Positions 7,164 to 16,600 of a stretch of DNA of 34,528 nucleotides are shown here, one piece after another. Under the pieces are notes generated by a model. The model did not search any database, was not told the origin of the DNA, and worked only from the letters and a program-made list of their open reading frames with translations. Origin of the DNA: Paracoccaceae bacterium (lineage in GTDB: Bacteria > Pseudomonadota > Alphaproteobacteria > Rhodobacterales > Rhodobacteraceae). The position numbers and the translations under genes are program-made. Positions within the stretch are counted from its first letter, which is position 1. Each line of letters opens with the position of its first letter. The DNA is taken from the NCBI GenBank assembly GCA_013373325.1, contig JABXIA010000285.1, positions 1 to 34,528 on the forward strand. Direction: 5' to 3'.

Positions 7164-7751
7164 ATGACACGGCGCAAACTGACAGGCGACGAAATCGACC
7201 TTTGGCACAAGGTCGTGAAGCACACAGAGCGGTTGCACCCGGGTGCGCATTCTTCGCCGCCAGCCCCGCCGATGCCCAAACCCAAACCGGTCAAGCAGCC
7301 GGAGCCGCGCCTGGCGGCATTTGAGATTGGCAGCCGGGCTAAGGCGAAACCCGTCAAACATGATCTGAAGCCTACGATAGCCCGCAGCCTTTCCAGTGAT
7401 CCGCTGCAAATGGACGAAAAGGCCTTCCGCCGCATGAAGCGCGGAAAGATCCGCCCGGAAGGTAAACTGGATTTGCATGGCATGCGGATTGACACCGCGC
7501 ATCCTGCTCTCACACGCTTTATCTTGTCGGCTCAGGCATCAGGAAAGCGGCTGGTTCTGGTGGTGACAGGCAAGGGCAAGGACCGGGATGAGCCGGGCCC
7601 GATGCCGGTGCCGCGCGGTGTGCTGCGTCACAAGGTGCCGCAATGGCTGGCCCTGCCGCCCTTGTCGCAGGCCGTCTTGCAGGTCACACCGGCCCACGTC
7701 AGCCATGGCGGAGAAGGCGCCTACTACGTCTACCTCAGGCGCAGCCGTTAA
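7164..7751 (+). CDS. Smr/MutS2 domain protein
   Basis: Stand-alone Smr-domain proteins are putative nucleases related to the C-terminus of MutS2; E. coli SmrB cleaves mRNA on collided ribosomes, but the role of this alphaproteobacterial type is not shown. The 195-residue protein has a basic, proline-rich N-terminal half (PPAPPMPKPKPVKQPEPR near 31-47). The Smr domain follows, with the catalytic-type DLHG motif at about 102-105, LVLVVTGKGKD near 130 and the final HGGEGAYYVYLRR strand. The ATG directly follows the mltA stop. It ends six bases from the convergent lipoprotein gene with no visible terminator. Confidence 0.88.
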   Translation: MTRRKLTGDEIDLWHKVVKHTERLHPGAHSSPPAPPMPKPKPVKQPEPRLAAFEIGSRAKAKPVKHDLKPTIARSLSSDPLQMDEKAFRRMKRGKIRPEGKLDLHGMRIDTAHPALTRFILSAQASGKRLVLVVTGKGKDRDEPGPMPVPRGVLRHKVPQWLALPPLSQAVLQVTPAHVSHGGEGAYYVYLRRSR

Positions 7752-7757
7752 GGAATT

Positions 7758-8873
7758 TCACCGATTGTCCGACGGGGGGCCATCCAGGGCGATTTCAGTT
7801 GCGTTGTCCCGGATAACGATCTGGCCAGGTAAAAGCCTGCGCAGACGGTCCTGATCGCGGTCAAAGGTTTGTGCCGTTTCACGCGCACCATTCAGCAGCG
7901 CCAGCAGCGCCGGCGATGTTGCAGCGACAAAATGCTGTGATTCCGCCTCTTCTGCAAAGGCTGTAGTATCAATGACCTCCACCGGCAGGTCACTGATCTC
8001 CTCGGCATTGTTCAGGTTGCCTAGCCTTGCACGCCCGTTCAATCCCCGTAACCTCTGCGACAAGGTCAGGATGCTGTCCTTTTGCGAAACGAAAATCGCA
8101 AACGGTTGCGGGACTTCGGCAAAGCGGGCCATTTGCGACTTGAAAACATCCACGTCCAAATCCGGTGACATCAGCACCACGCCGCCCAGGTTACGCGCGG
8201 TCCACCCTGGCGACTTGATCTCAATCTGCCGCAGCGCTTCCATGGTGAGAAGCCCGCCCATGGAATGTGCCACGACAACAACCCGGCTGGCGCCGAAGGT
8301 GCGCAGCTTGCGCAGCAGAGACTCCAGACCGTCGCGGGCAAACAGAACACTGTCACCATCATAGGCGTAGCCAAGCGCCTTGCCTTTGCTGGGCCAGGAA
8401 TAAATGACAGTTGCACCGGGAACATTCAGGTCATGTGTCAGCTGGGCGGCCCTGAACGCGGTTTCCGCCTGGGTGGAATTGAAGCCGTGCACAAACACTG
8501 TGACGTCCCGCTCATTGGCTGGAAACTTGGCCAGTTCCTGTTGCAGCTTGGATGAAAAGGCTGCTTCAGATTGGAATTTCCTGCGTCCCGCCATTGTAAA
8601 CTCAGCCGAAGGGTCCGGGTTTGCATAACCGAACTTCAACGAGCCGGGTGTGTGTTCGGGCGGAATTGAAACTGTCAGTTCCAGCAGGCTAATACCGTCA
8701 GTTCTCTCGGCTCCGAACGTACCGTCAGGCAAGGGTTCCCGGTTTGTGGCTGCAAAGACAGTTGCGGGTTTGCCAATGTTCAAGGCTTCAGGGACCGTGG
8801 GCGAGTAGGATCTGTCCGCACACCCTGCCAGCCCAATCAGTAAAAAAACGCAAACCGCGCGCACATCCTGCAT
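7758..8873 (-). CDS. Lipoprotein alpha/beta hydrolase (DUF900-like)
   Basis: The 371-residue product has a lipoprotein signal peptide with lipobox LAGC and acylated Cys18, so it is probably anchored in the envelope. The alpha/beta hydrolase core shows the oxyanion-side motif VFVHGFNST (126-134), the nucleophile elbow AHSMGG with Ser204, and a plausible acid in SPDLDV near 240. A histidine in SQHFVA near 309 could complete the triad. The VFVHGFN signature is typical of the DUF900/COG4782 esterase-lipase group; the substrate is unknown. I chose the ATG at 8873 because the lipobox then falls at the normal distance; an upstream ATG at 8924 would bury it. It follows hslU on the same strand after 81 bases. 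Confidence 0.85.
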   Translation of the reverse strand: MQDVRAVCVFLLIGLAGCADRSYSPTVPEALNIGKPATVFAATNREPLPDGTFGAERTDGISLLELTVSIPPEHTPGSLKFGYANPDPSAEFTMAGRRKFQSEAAFSSKLQQELAKFPANERDVTVFVHGFNSTQAETAFRAAQLTHDLNVPGATVIYSWPSKGKALGYAYDGDSVLFARDGLESLLRKLRTFGASRVVVVAHSMGGLLTMEALRQIEIKSPGWTARNLGGVVLMSPDLDVDVFKSQMARFAEVPQPFAIFVSQKDSILTLSQRLRGLNGRARLGNLNNAEEISDLPVEVIDTTAFAEEAESQHFVAATSPALLALLNGARETAQTFDRDQDRLRRLLPGQIVIRDNATEIALDGPPSDNR

Positions 8874-8954
8874 GATGCCAGCCCCCAAACTCAAATGGCA
8901 GCAGGCTATCCGACCCGCCGCCATTGTCCAGTAGCTGTGCCTGATGATGGCGGT

Positions 8955-10262
8955 TTACAGCACGTAACGGCTGACATCCGCAGACCGGCCAAGTTCGCCC
9001 AGGTTCTTCGTCACAAAAGCCGCGTCAACCGAGACAGCCTCACCGGAGCGGTCTGGTGCCGTAAAGGAGAGTTCCTCGAAGACCCGTTCCATCACGGTAT
9101 AAAGCCGGCGGGCACCAATGTTTTCGACTGTCTGGTTCACCTCGGCCGCAATCTTGGCAAGCGCGGCAATGCCATCTTCGGTGAAGGTTACCTCGACTTC
9201 CTCTGTGCCCATAAGCGCGGTGTACTGACGTGTCAGCGCGTTGTCGGTCTCGGTCAGGATGCGCACAAAGTCCTTCTCGGTCAGCGCCCGCAGGTTCACC
9301 CGGATCGGCAGCCGGCCCTGCAGTTCCGGCAGCAGATCCGACGGTTTGGCGATGTGGAAGGCACCGGAGGCGATGAACAGGATATGGTCGGTCTTGACCG
9401 GCCCGTGCTTGGTGCTGACGGTGGTGCCTTCGATCAGCGGCAGCAGGTCGCGCTGCACGCCTTCCCGGCTGACGTCGCCGCCGCGGGTTTCCTGGCGCGC
9501 GCAAACCTTGTCAATCTCGTCCAGGAAGACGATGCCGTTCTGCTCCACCGATTCCAGAGCGGAACGGGTGACGGTTTCGTCATCCAGCAGCTTGTCAGCC
9601 TCCTCGCTGATCAGCACCTCGTAGCTTTCGGCAACGGTCATTTTCTTGCGGGTGGTGCGCCCGCCCATCGCTTTGCCGAACAGGTCGCCCAGGTTCAGCA
9701 TGCCCATATTGCCGCCGGGCTGGCCTGGGATTTCGAACATGCCCATCGGATTGGAGGTGTCGGCCACATCCAACTCGATCACCGTGTCGTCGAGTTCGCC
9801 CGCCTTCAGTTTCTTGCGGAACATCTCGCGGGTGGCTTCACGGGCATCTGCGCCGGCGATGGCTTCAACAACGCGGTCCTCTGCAGCCTTGTGGGCGTTG
9901 GCCTTCACGTCCTCGCGCATGTACTCGCGGGTCTGAGCAATGGCGCTGTCCACCAGATCGCGGATGATCTGCTCCACATCGCGGCCGACATAACCAACCT
10001 CGGTGAACTTGGTGGCTTCCACCTTTATAAACGGCGCACGGGCCAGCTTGGCCAGACGGCGGGAAATCTCTGTCTTGCCGACACCGGTGGGGCCGATCAT
10101 CAGGATGTTTTTGGGGTACACCTCGTCGCGGAGGTCGTCAGCCAGCTGCTTGCGCCGCCAGCGGCTGCGCAGCGCTACTGCCACGGCCCGTTTGGCTTCC
10201 TTTTGGCCGATGATAAAGCGGTCAAGTTCGGAAACGATTTCGCGCGGGGTCAGATCAGTCAT
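8955..10262 (-). CDS. hslU: ATP-dependent protease ATPase subunit HslU (ClpY)
   Basis: HslU is the AAA+ unfoldase ring that feeds substrates to the HslV peptidase. The 435-residue protein begins [20 protein letters not shown] and has Walker A GPTGVGKT at 57-64, the pore motif GYVGRD near 90, an inserted I domain around 110-230, Walker [10 protein letters not shown] near 252 and the sensor regions. It ends in DVSRYVL, the C-terminal tail that docks into HslV. The ATG at 10262 gives the family start; the open frame further upstream is not conserved in type. In this genome hslU is separated from hslV by a membrane-protein gene. Confidence 0.97.
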   Translation of the reverse strand: MTDLTPREIVSELDRFIIGQKEAKRAVAVALRSRWRRKQLADDLRDEVYPKNILMIGPTGVGKTEISRRLAKLARAPFIKVEATKFTEVGYVGRDVEQIIRDLVDSAIAQTREYMREDVKANAHKAAEDRVVEAIAGADAREATREMFRKKLKAGELDDTVIELDVADTSNPMGMFEIPGQPGGNMGMLNLGDLFGKAMGGRTTRKKMTVAESYEVLISEEADKLLDDETVTRSALESVEQNGIVFLDEIDKVCARQETRGGDVSREGVQRDLLPLIEGTTVSTKHGPVKTDHILFIASGAFHIAKPSDLLPELQGRLPIRVNLRALTEKDFVRILTETDNALTRQYTALMGTEEVEVTFTEDGIAALAKIAAEVNQTVENIGARRLYTVMERVFEELSFTAPDRSGEAVSVDAAFVTKNLGELGRSADVSRYVL

Positions 10263-10275
10263 GGGTCTTTCCGTT

Positions 10276-11346
10276 TCAGTGTGAGGGCGGCAGCCGGTCA
10301 AGTGGCAGCACACCGGACAAGGGGGTAAGCATGGCCGCTCGGATGCGGCTCCAGAAGGCGCCGAGGGCAACCAGAAACACGCCAAGCGCCAGTACGGTGA
10401 TGGCGGTGCCTTCGCCGTTGAAAACGGTGCCGGCCAGGGTGACGCTGTAGCCGATGGCGGCAATCAGGAAGGAGCGGCGGTCGATGATGATTGCGATGAG
10501 GGCAAAAAGCACAAGGACGGCAAACAAGAGAAGATTTGAACTGGAGGTTCCACTGTCCAGAAGGCTTAGAGCAATGGTGTTGACCAAGGCTGGCGCGGCA
10601 ACGACATGCAGCCAGAACCCCTGTGCCGACCGACGCGTCACCCGGTGCGGGTCGCTGAGATCGAAAACCATCGCAACCGCGAAGACGCAACACCCGACGG
10701 CCAGAGTAATAAAGGCAAAGGGGCCACTGGCTGACAGCAGGAATAGGTCGCTTATTCCTGCCGGGGTGCCGGCCCTGATGGCTCCTGACAGCAGTGCAAC
10801 TGCGAAGACCCCCAAAGCAATCAATGCCATAGCAAAGGGAACCCTGAAGCGCATCCAGAACACTGCGATTGCGGCGGTTGCGGCTGCAACAGGCAGCGGC
10901 AGACTGGAGAAGTCGTTTTGCGCGATCATGAAGGGTTGCGAGAAATATGCTGTAAACCCGGTGCCTGCATTACCGGCCCACAAAAGCGACAGAGCGATGG
11001 CGGGTGCAACCATGCGGCGGCGGCGGATGAAGTATTCGGACAGCAGCCACAGAACCGCGGCCCCGGCGATGGCGGAATAGACCGCCTTCTGCTGATAGCC
11101 CCCCAGCGAGCCTGCCAGATCGACGGCTGTAAGAGCCATCCAGCCGGAAGCCAGGATCAACAGGCCGATCACGATGAAAATCTCGTTGAACCCCCTAAAC
11201 AGTTCAAAGGGTTCATCGCCCGGAGACAGGTTTTCCCTGGCGCCCCGGCGGCTGTCCGCCAATGCCAGCAGCGAGGCCGCCTGAGCTTCGCTCAGCAGGC
11301 CTGAGCCAACGGCGGCGCGCAGATCATCCTGGTTGACCCTGCCCAC
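10276..11346 (-). CDS. DUF2157-like multi-pass membrane protein inserted between hslV and hslU
   Basis: I do not recognise a biochemical function. The 356-residue product (from GTG 11346) has a short cytoplasmic helical head (about 1-50, with [15 protein letters not shown]) followed by about ten hydrophobic segments, a layout like the DUF2157 family. I prefer the GTG at 11346: it starts one base after the hslV stop and has GGAGGGGAAGG just upstream; a TTG at 11364 would overlap hslV. The gene ends 13 bases before the hslU ATG, so it is almost surely cotranscribed with hslV and hslU. A link with heat-shock proteolysis is only suggested by position. Confidence 0.75.
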   Translation of the reverse strand: MGRVNQDDLRAAVGSGLLSEAQAASLLALADSRRGARENLSPGDEPFELFRGFNEIFIVIGLLILASGWMALTAVDLAGSLGGYQQKAVYSAIAGAAVLWLLSEYFIRRRRMVAPAIALSLLWAGNAGTGFTAYFSQPFMIAQNDFSSLPLPVAAATAAIAVFWMRFRVPFAMALIALGVFAVALLSGAIRAGTPAGISDLFLLSASGPFAFITLAVGCCVFAVAMVFDLSDPHRVTRRSAQGFWLHVVAAPALVNTIALSLLDSGTSSSNLLLFAVLVLFALIAIIIDRRSFLIAAIGYSVTLAGTVFNGEGTAITVLALGVFLVALGAFWSRIRAAMLTPLSGVLPLDRLPPSH

Positions 11347-11347
11347 T

Positions 11348-11911
11348 TCAGCCTTCCCCTCCAATGGTTTCGACGGTCAGGTTTCCATTGGTGTAGACGC
11401 AGATGTCGGAGGCGATGGCCATGGCGTCTCGGGCAACCGACTCCGCAGATTTCTCGCTGTCCATCATGCCGCGTGCTGCTGCCAGCGCAAAGTTCCCGCC
11501 AGAGCCGATGGCGGCCACGTCATGCTCAGGCTCCAGCACGTCGCCGGCTCCGGTGATCACAAACAAGTCGGTTCCGTCGGTGACGATCAGCATCGCTTCC
11601 AGCTTCTGCAGGTATTTGTCTGTGCGCCAGTCCTTGGCCAGCTCAACACTGGCGCGGGCCAGTTGGCCCGGGGTTGCTTCCAGTTTGGCTTCCAGCCGTT
11701 CCAGCAGTGTGAATGCATCCGCGGTCGAGCCGGCAAAACCCGCCACCACATCAAAGCCGCCGGGCGACAGCCGGCGCACCTTGCGGGCGGTGCCCTTGAT
11801 CACTGTCTGCCCCAGCGACACCTGGCCGTCGCCGGCGATGACCACCTGCCCGCCCTTCTTGACGCCGATGATGGTGGTGCCGTGCCAGCCGGGGAATTGA
11901 TCGTCTGCCAT
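11348..11911 (-). CDS. hslV: ATP-dependent protease peptidase subunit HslV (ClpQ)
   Basis: HslV is the proteasome-beta-like threonine peptidase that degrades substrates unfolded by HslU. In the 187-residue protein the propeptide is [11 protein letters not shown] and the catalytic N-terminal threonine after processing is Thr12 in TTIIGVKK. Other hallmarks are [34 protein letters not shown] and [15 protein letters not shown]. The ATG at 11911 has GGAGG seven bases upstream. A heat-shock-type promoter candidate lies 26-54 bases before the start. It is followed by the DUF2157-like gene and then hslU. Confidence 0.97.
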   Translation of the reverse strand: MADDQFPGWHGTTIIGVKKGGQVVIAGDGQVSLGQTVIKGTARKVRRLSPGGFDVVAGFAGSTADAFTLLERLEAKLEATPGQLARASVELAKDWRTDKYLQKLEAMLIVTDGTDLFVITGAGDVLEPEHDVAAIGSGGNFALAAARGMMDSEKSAESVARDAMAIASDICVYTNGNLTVETIGGEG

Positions 11912-11936
11912 TTATGCCTCCGTTAAGTTGCCCCCT

Positions 11937-11965
11937 ATATGGAACCATCCCCCCGCCGGCACAAG
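11937..11965 (-). promoter_or_regulatory. Candidate heat-shock (RpoH) promoter of hslV
   Basis: On the minus strand CTTGTGC begins at 11965 and TTCCATAT ends at 11937, 14 bases apart. The RpoH consensus is CTTGAAA-N14-CCCCATNT: the CTTG core and CATAT part match, two Cs are replaced by T. hslVU is a classic RpoH regulon member. Confidence 0.45.
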
Positions 11966-11987
11966 AGAGCGGGCGGGATCACAGGCA

Positions 11988-12018
11988 TTGACACGGCCGC
12001 CAGGCCTTATGCTGCTAT
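11988..12018 (+). promoter_or_regulatory. Possible promoter of the DUF1127 gene
   Basis: A perfect TTGACA -35 hexamer lies at 11988-11993. The best -10 candidates are weak (CTGCTA after 18 bases or TGCTAT after 19). Many Rhodobacteraceae promoters have a strong -35 and a poor -10. It would leave a leader of about 110 bases. Confidence 0.35.
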
Positions 12019-12132
12019 GCAGAAAGTGCAAGGCGGGGCTGTTGAACCGGCAATTGCGGGACTCAGCCACGCATCCTACATGAGGCTCACAACCGGCACA
12101 GGGTCGGCTGTTTCTTAGAAGGATATGCGCAA

Positions 12133-12324
12133 ATGACGACCGCAAACATTCATGCGCCGCTCGGAGCAGTCACCGTTCTCCGCGTGGTCGACACTATGAC
12201 CAGTGTGAAAAGCTCCATCGTTGAGTGGTACGAAGCCCGCGAAACCCGCAAGGCTTTGTCCCGGCTGACCGATGCGCAGCTCGATGACATCGGCATGAGC
12301 CGCGCTGATATCGCAAAAATCTGA
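12133..12324 (+). CDS. DUF1127 small protein
   Basis: A 63-residue protein with the DUF1127 (YjiS-like) C-terminal motif, here EARETRKALSRLTDAQLDDIGMSRADI, at about residues 35-61. The arginine-rich helix precedes the conserved L-D-IG-R pattern. Members in Rhodobacter (CcaF1) and Agrobacterium bind RNA and affect small-RNA stability; whether this one does is unknown. AAGGA lies about ten bases before the ATG. It is a single gene ending at an intrinsic terminator. I looked for the CUCCUCCC-type small-RNA loops that follow CcaF1 in Rhodobacter and saw none. An internal ATG at codon 22 is possible. Confidence 0.85.
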   Translation: MTTANIHAPLGAVTVLRVVDTMTSVKSSIVEWYEARETRKALSRLTDAQLDDIGMSRADIAKI

Positions 12325-12351
12325 GACCAGCATGGTCGAAGATTCTGAATG

Positions 12352-12380
12352 AGCCGCCTAGAAACGGGCGGCTTTGTTCA
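12352..12380 (+). terminator. Intrinsic terminator after the DUF1127 gene
   Basis: Stem AGCCGCC (12352-12358) with GGCGGCT (12367-12373), eight-base loop, followed by TTGTTC. It lies between the DUF1127 gene and the convergent Lin0512 pair. Confidence 0.7.
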
Positions 12381-12749
12381 TTCTGGGACGGCGATATTGT
12401 ATTTTCCTGCCTGATCCGGCAGCCAGGCTTCAATTGCAGCGGTTGCCACCACGTGGCGGCTTCCTGCGTCTGCATCTGCAACATCCAGACCGCCCTTGAC
12501 GGCACGCACGCTGGCCCTGCCCCGGGGCAAATCCTGCGCAATCAGATCGCAATCAACTGCCTCCGGCTGCTGCACCCCGATGGTCACATCAACGCGCATT
12601 TCGCTGTGATCGATACCAAGCTTGGCGAACAGGGTGATAGACGAATGATGCAGTGCGTCCTGCACCGCACGGCGTGCAGCCTTGGTGTAATCCTGACCGT
12701 AAAGGTCGTTGCCGGTGCCCATTTCCAGGATGATGCGTTTCTCGCTCAT
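12378..12749 (-). CDS. Lin0512 family protein, second of a tandem pair
   Basis: A 123-residue protein of the conserved Lin0512 family, whose function is unknown. Visible family features are the start RIILEMGTGNDL, DYTKAARRAVQDALHHSS, VDVTIGVQQPEAVD and VKGGLDVADADAG. It aligns along its whole length with the product of the gene just upstream (shared E-G-G, DYT-AARRA--DAL-H-S, IGVQ-PEAVD and GGLD), so the two arose by tandem duplication. It starts inside the stop of its partner (ATGA overlap), which suggests equal expression and perhaps a mixed oligomer. It ends near the terminator shared with the DUF1127 gene. Confidence 0.85.
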   Translation of the reverse strand: MSEKRIILEMGTGNDLYGQDYTKAARRAVQDALHHSSITLFAKLGIDHSEMRVDVTIGVQQPEAVDCDLIAQDLPRGRASVRAVKGGLDVADADAGSRHVVATAAIEAWLPDQAGKYNIAVPE

Positions 12750-13093
12750 TCCGTTGCCTCCATGTCAAAGGACACAACCACGGCCGCATTGGCAATCACC
12801 GTGCGTCCGCCATGCGGTTTCCCGATGTCGAGCCCGCCTTCCACCACCCGGATGCTGGGCTGGCCGTAGGGGAAAATCTCCAGAAGCGCCTCCGCGTCCA
12901 CCGCCTCCGGTTTCTGAACCCCGATCTCGGCTTCGATGATCATGTCTTCCTTTTGGAAATCGAACAATTCCGCCATGCTGACGGAGTTGTGCCACAATGC
13001 GTCCTTGATCGCGCGGCGGGCGGCTTCGGTATAATCCTCGCGTCTCAGCGATGTGCCCATGCCGAATTCCACCAATACCCGTGTCTTGGCCAT
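12746..13093 (-). CDS. Lin0512 family protein, first of a tandem pair
   Basis: A 115-residue paralogue of the downstream gene with the Lin0512 pattern: VLVEFGMGTSLRREDYTEAARRAIKDAL split over a strand and helix, AEIGVQKPEAVDAE, and VVEGGLDIGKPHGG. No signal peptide or membrane segment is present, so it should be cytoplasmic. The ATG at 13093 has GGAGG upstream; the longer open frame to 13231 runs through the trxA terminator and is rejected. It lies 150 bases after trxA on the same strand but is separated from it by an intrinsic terminator, so it probably has its own promoter. Function unknown. Confidence 0.85.
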   Translation of the reverse strand: MAKTRVLVEFGMGTSLRREDYTEAARRAIKDALWHNSVSMAELFDFQKEDMIIEAEIGVQKPEAVDAEALLEIFPYGQPSIRVVEGGLDIGKPHGGRTVIANAAVVVSFDMEATE

Positions 13094-13189
13094 TTTGCCT
13101 CCATTACTGTCTCCAGACGAACCGTCGCAAGACATCAAAAAAAAGAACAGTACCAGTTTCCTGCCGGCCGGTACGCCAGCGCTCAAAAC

Positions 13190-13221
13190 AAAAAAAGGGC
13201 CGCCCCTCGGGGACAGCCCTT
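13190..13221 (-). terminator. Intrinsic terminator of trxA
   Basis: Read leftward, a stem of about 12 bp (AAGGGCTGTCCC with GGGGCGGCCCTT, including G-U pairs) is followed by a run of seven T. It lies 22 bases after the trxA stop and closes the long divL-to-trxA cluster. Confidence 0.88.
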
Positions 13222-13243
13222 GGAAATCCATTTTGGATCCGGC

Positions 13244-13564
13244 TTAGATCGACTCTTCGATCCAGCTCTGCAGCGCGGCCTTGGGGGCGGCGCCGGCACG
13301 GTTGGAGATCACCTGGCCGTCCTTGAAGATGAACAGCGCCGGAATGCCGCGCACGCCCATGGCAGCAGCGGAGTTCGGGTTGCTGTCAACGTCGACCTTG
13401 GCGATTTTCACCTTGCCGCCGAATTCCGCGGCCAGCTCTTCCAAAGCCGGGCCGATTTGTTTGCAGGGACCGCACCACTCTGCCCAGAAATCCACCACAA
13501 CGGGGATATCGGAGTTCTTGACTTCGGCGTCAAAGGTGGCGTCGGTGACGGCTACGGTGGACAT
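13244..13564 (-). CDS. trxA: Thioredoxin TrxA
   Basis: A 106-residue cytoplasmic thioredoxin with active site WCGPC (Cys31, Cys34), the buried aspartate in VVVDFWAEW, the cis-proline in [11 protein letters not shown] and the final helix [11 protein letters not shown]. It reduces protein disulfides using thioredoxin reductase. The ATG at 13564 has GGAGA upstream; in-frame ATGs at 13570 and 13591 are less likely. It follows addA by 62 bases, and a TTAA-N7-TCAA sequence (13616-13630, one mismatch to a CtrA box) lies upstream. Confidence 0.96.
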   Translation of the reverse strand: MSTVAVTDATFDAEVKNSDIPVVVDFWAEWCGPCKQIGPALEELAAEFGGKVKIAKVDVDSNPNSAAAMGVRGIPALFIFKDGQVISNRAGAAPKAALQSWIEESI

Positions 13565-13626
13565 ATGCATGTCTCCATGAGTGTGTGGCAACTGGAGTTG
13601 GAACCTATGTACGGCTTAACGGATCG

Positions 13627-16600
13627 TCAAGGTTCCAGACGCCGCATCAGCGCGGCTGTCACAAGTTCGTGCGGCAGCGGCATCAGCGTGGCCGTTCGGG
13701 TCCAGAGCAGTGCAGTCTCAACAGTGCGGCCGGGGTAGATCTGCGCCAGCGCTTGGGCATAGGCACCCATTTGGCGCAGCAGGCCTTCGGGGCATTGAGC
13801 GGGCGTTGCAGGCACGGTGGCATTGGATTTGAAATCGACTGCCAGAACCCTGTCCGCTGTGACGATCAGCCGGTCGATGATGCCGTGCAGACGGGTTCCA
13901 TTCAGGTCTGCGGTTACCGGAACCTCAGCCAAACTTTCCGCGGCGAAAATATGAGCTAAACCCGTGTTGCTCAGAACACTGGACGCTTCGGCGAGCAGGT
14001 CATCAGTGTCACCGGCATTCTGCAGCAAGTTGCCGGCGAGCTTTGGCCAGAGACCTTCAGGCCGGCCTGGCAGATGCTCGAGTAAGAGGTGCAGCCGGCC
14101 GCCGCGCGCCTTGGCGGCATCTTCGTCCAGGCCCGCATCACCCGGCAGGGCCTTGGCCCCGCCAAGATCAGAGGGGCTAAGCGCCGGTGCCGGCGCCTCG
14201 TATGCTTTGGCAGGCCGGTCGAAAACCTCAGGCAGGCTGTGTTTCACAACTTTCTCGACCGTCGCTTCAACCAAAGGCAGCCCGTCCCAATCCCCGTGCT
14301 GCAGCCGCAAGCCGGCCCCGCCGGGACAGTCAGCCTCAACTGCGCCGCCTTCGCGCAAGGCGTGCTCTGTCATTCGGTACCAGCTGTCTTCCCGCTCACC
14401 CGCGTCGCCGGCGGCAGCGACAACCAGCCACTTTTCCGCCCGGGTTAGAGCCACATACAGCAGCCGCAGGCGTTCATTCTGCAGCTTTTCCTGGGCAACT
14501 TCGCGGGCTGCCAGCATGGCGGCAGGCATCTGATCCTTGGGAAGCTTCCAGACCGGGGTGCCATCGGCCAGCATAATCTCCGCGTCCCGCGGCGCCTGGC
14601 GTTTCGCGGTGTCCGGCAGGATCACAATCGGCGCCTCCAGCCCCTTGGATCCATGTACAGACATTACCCGGATCATGTTCCCGGCAGCGCCCATCTGGCG
14701 TTTGATTTCCAGATCGTCCGTCTGCATCCAAACCAGAAACCCGGTGAGGCTGGGCACGTCGGTGCGCTCATAAGCCAGTGCTTGTGACAACAGCGCATTG
14801 ATACCGTCTTCCGCTTCCGGCCCCAGCCTGCCCAGCAATTTCTGGCGGCCGCCGTGGCGGGTCAGGATGCGTTCGATCAAGTCAAAGGGGCGCAGGAAAT
14901 CCGCATTGGCGCGCAGGTCATCCAGCACTGCCATGGTTTCCGGGAACTCCCCTGCCCGCTCCCGCAGTGCCGGCCACAGGTACATGGCTTCCCGCCGGTG
15001 CGCGAGGTCGAACAGCGCCTGCTCCTCCCAGCCGAACAACGGCGATTTCAAAGCCTCCGCCAGAGACAAAGAGTCTTCTGGCAGTGCCAGAAACCGCAGC
15101 AGCGCGGCGATGTCTTTCACCGCCAGTTCCGCGCCGACTTTCAGCCGGTCAGCGCCGGCAATCGGCAGTTCAGCCTTCTTGCACGCGCGGATGATTTCCG
15201 AAAACAGATCGGAGCGGCGCTGCACCAGGATCAGGAAGTCGCCGGCCTGCACCGGACGGCGCTGAAACGTGCCGCGTTCCGGGCCGTCCTCGGGAATAGT
15301 GACACCTGTTTCGATCATCTGCTTGATCGACGCCGCAATCCGTTCTGCCAGGATCACCGTGTGGTGGCGGCTGCTGGGGCGGTCGACAGGGCTTGTCCAG
15401 TCTGGATCCTCGTCATCCTCCACCTTTTCGACCACCGGCCACAGGTCCACCCGGCCCGGCAGGTCCGATTTAAAGGCACGGTGCAGCGCGTCCTTGCGAA
15501 AGCCGGCGCGCGGGCTGTCCTTGAACACCAGATCGACCAGCTTCAGGATCGCCGCCGAGGAGCGGAAGGAGAAATCAAGCGAGGCATCCTGCAGCCCTGC
15601 CCCGGTTTCCGCCAGCCGGTTGCTGAACTCCTGCTGCATCCGGTCAAACGCATCCGGGTCAGCGCCCTGGAAAGAATAGATCGACTGCTTCTTGTCACCG
15701 ACAACAAAGATCGTGCGCTCCACATCAGAGCGCGCGCCCTCGCCGGCGGTGAATTCCTGTGCCAGCTTCTCGATCACGTCCCATTGCACCGGGCTGGTGT
15801 CCTGCGCCTCGTCCACCAGGATGTGGTCGATGCCGCCGTCCAGCCGGTACAATACCCAGGCGGCAACGCCCGGATCGTTCAGCAGCTGGCGGGCCTTCAG
15901 GATCAGGTCGTCAAAGTCGAGCCAGCCGCGCAGCTGCTTGCGGCGCTCATACTCTGGCAGAAAGGCGGCGGAAAACCGGTGCAGGTCGTGGCTCTTGCGC
16001 GCGGCGGACAGCGCCAAACGTTTGGCACGGGCATCCTCGACCCGCCGCATCAGCGGTTCCAGCTGATCCATCAGCGGCAGATGGGCTTCGCGCAGTTTCT
16101 TGGTTGGGAACTTGTCAATTTTGGCAGTAAACGGCTCCTTGGCGCTGGCGCCGGTCAGGAAAACACTTTCCAATGTGCCCAGATCTGCGAGTGTTGGCTT
16201 GGTGATCCCTGCCAGCTTCCCGGCCGCTTTCTGGTCGGTCGAACCGCCCTTCCTAAGCATCTCACGCGTGCGCTGCAGCAATTCTTCCTCGCCGCCCAGG
16301 AATACCAGCGTTTCCAGTGCTGTTTCGTCGAACCCTTCAGGCAGTTCGAACAAGTCCAGCAGCCCGGCCCAGCTCAGCGGTTCTCCGAAATCGGCCCGGC
16401 GCTGGCAAATCGCGGAGGTCAGTGTCTCAAAGTCGCTGTCGCTTACATGCCGCGCCAGGGCATCGACCAGCGGGGCCTCATCGCCTCGGGCAAAATCCTC
16501 CATGATCTCCGCCCGCAGCAGCTGGCCTGCCCGGTCGTCCATTTCTGAAAACTGCGGACTGACACCAGCCTCCAGCGGGAAGCGGCGCAGCAGCGATGAA

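Noticed and set aside
8895-10328. A 477-codon plus-strand open frame opposite hslU
   Set aside because: Shadow of hslU, which has every AAA+ motif.
12325-12377. CcsR-type small RNAs after the DUF1127 gene, as in Rhodobacter
   Set aside because: The gap holds only one terminator hairpin and no CUCCUCCC loop motif.
12746-13231. Longer N-terminus (46 extra residues) for the first Lin0512 gene
   Set aside because: It would translate through the trxA terminator; the ATG at 13093 has a clear GGAGG and starts the family homology.
14854-16548. A 564-codon plus-strand open frame opposite addA
   Set aside because: Shadow frame; all AddA helicase motifs lie on the other strand.
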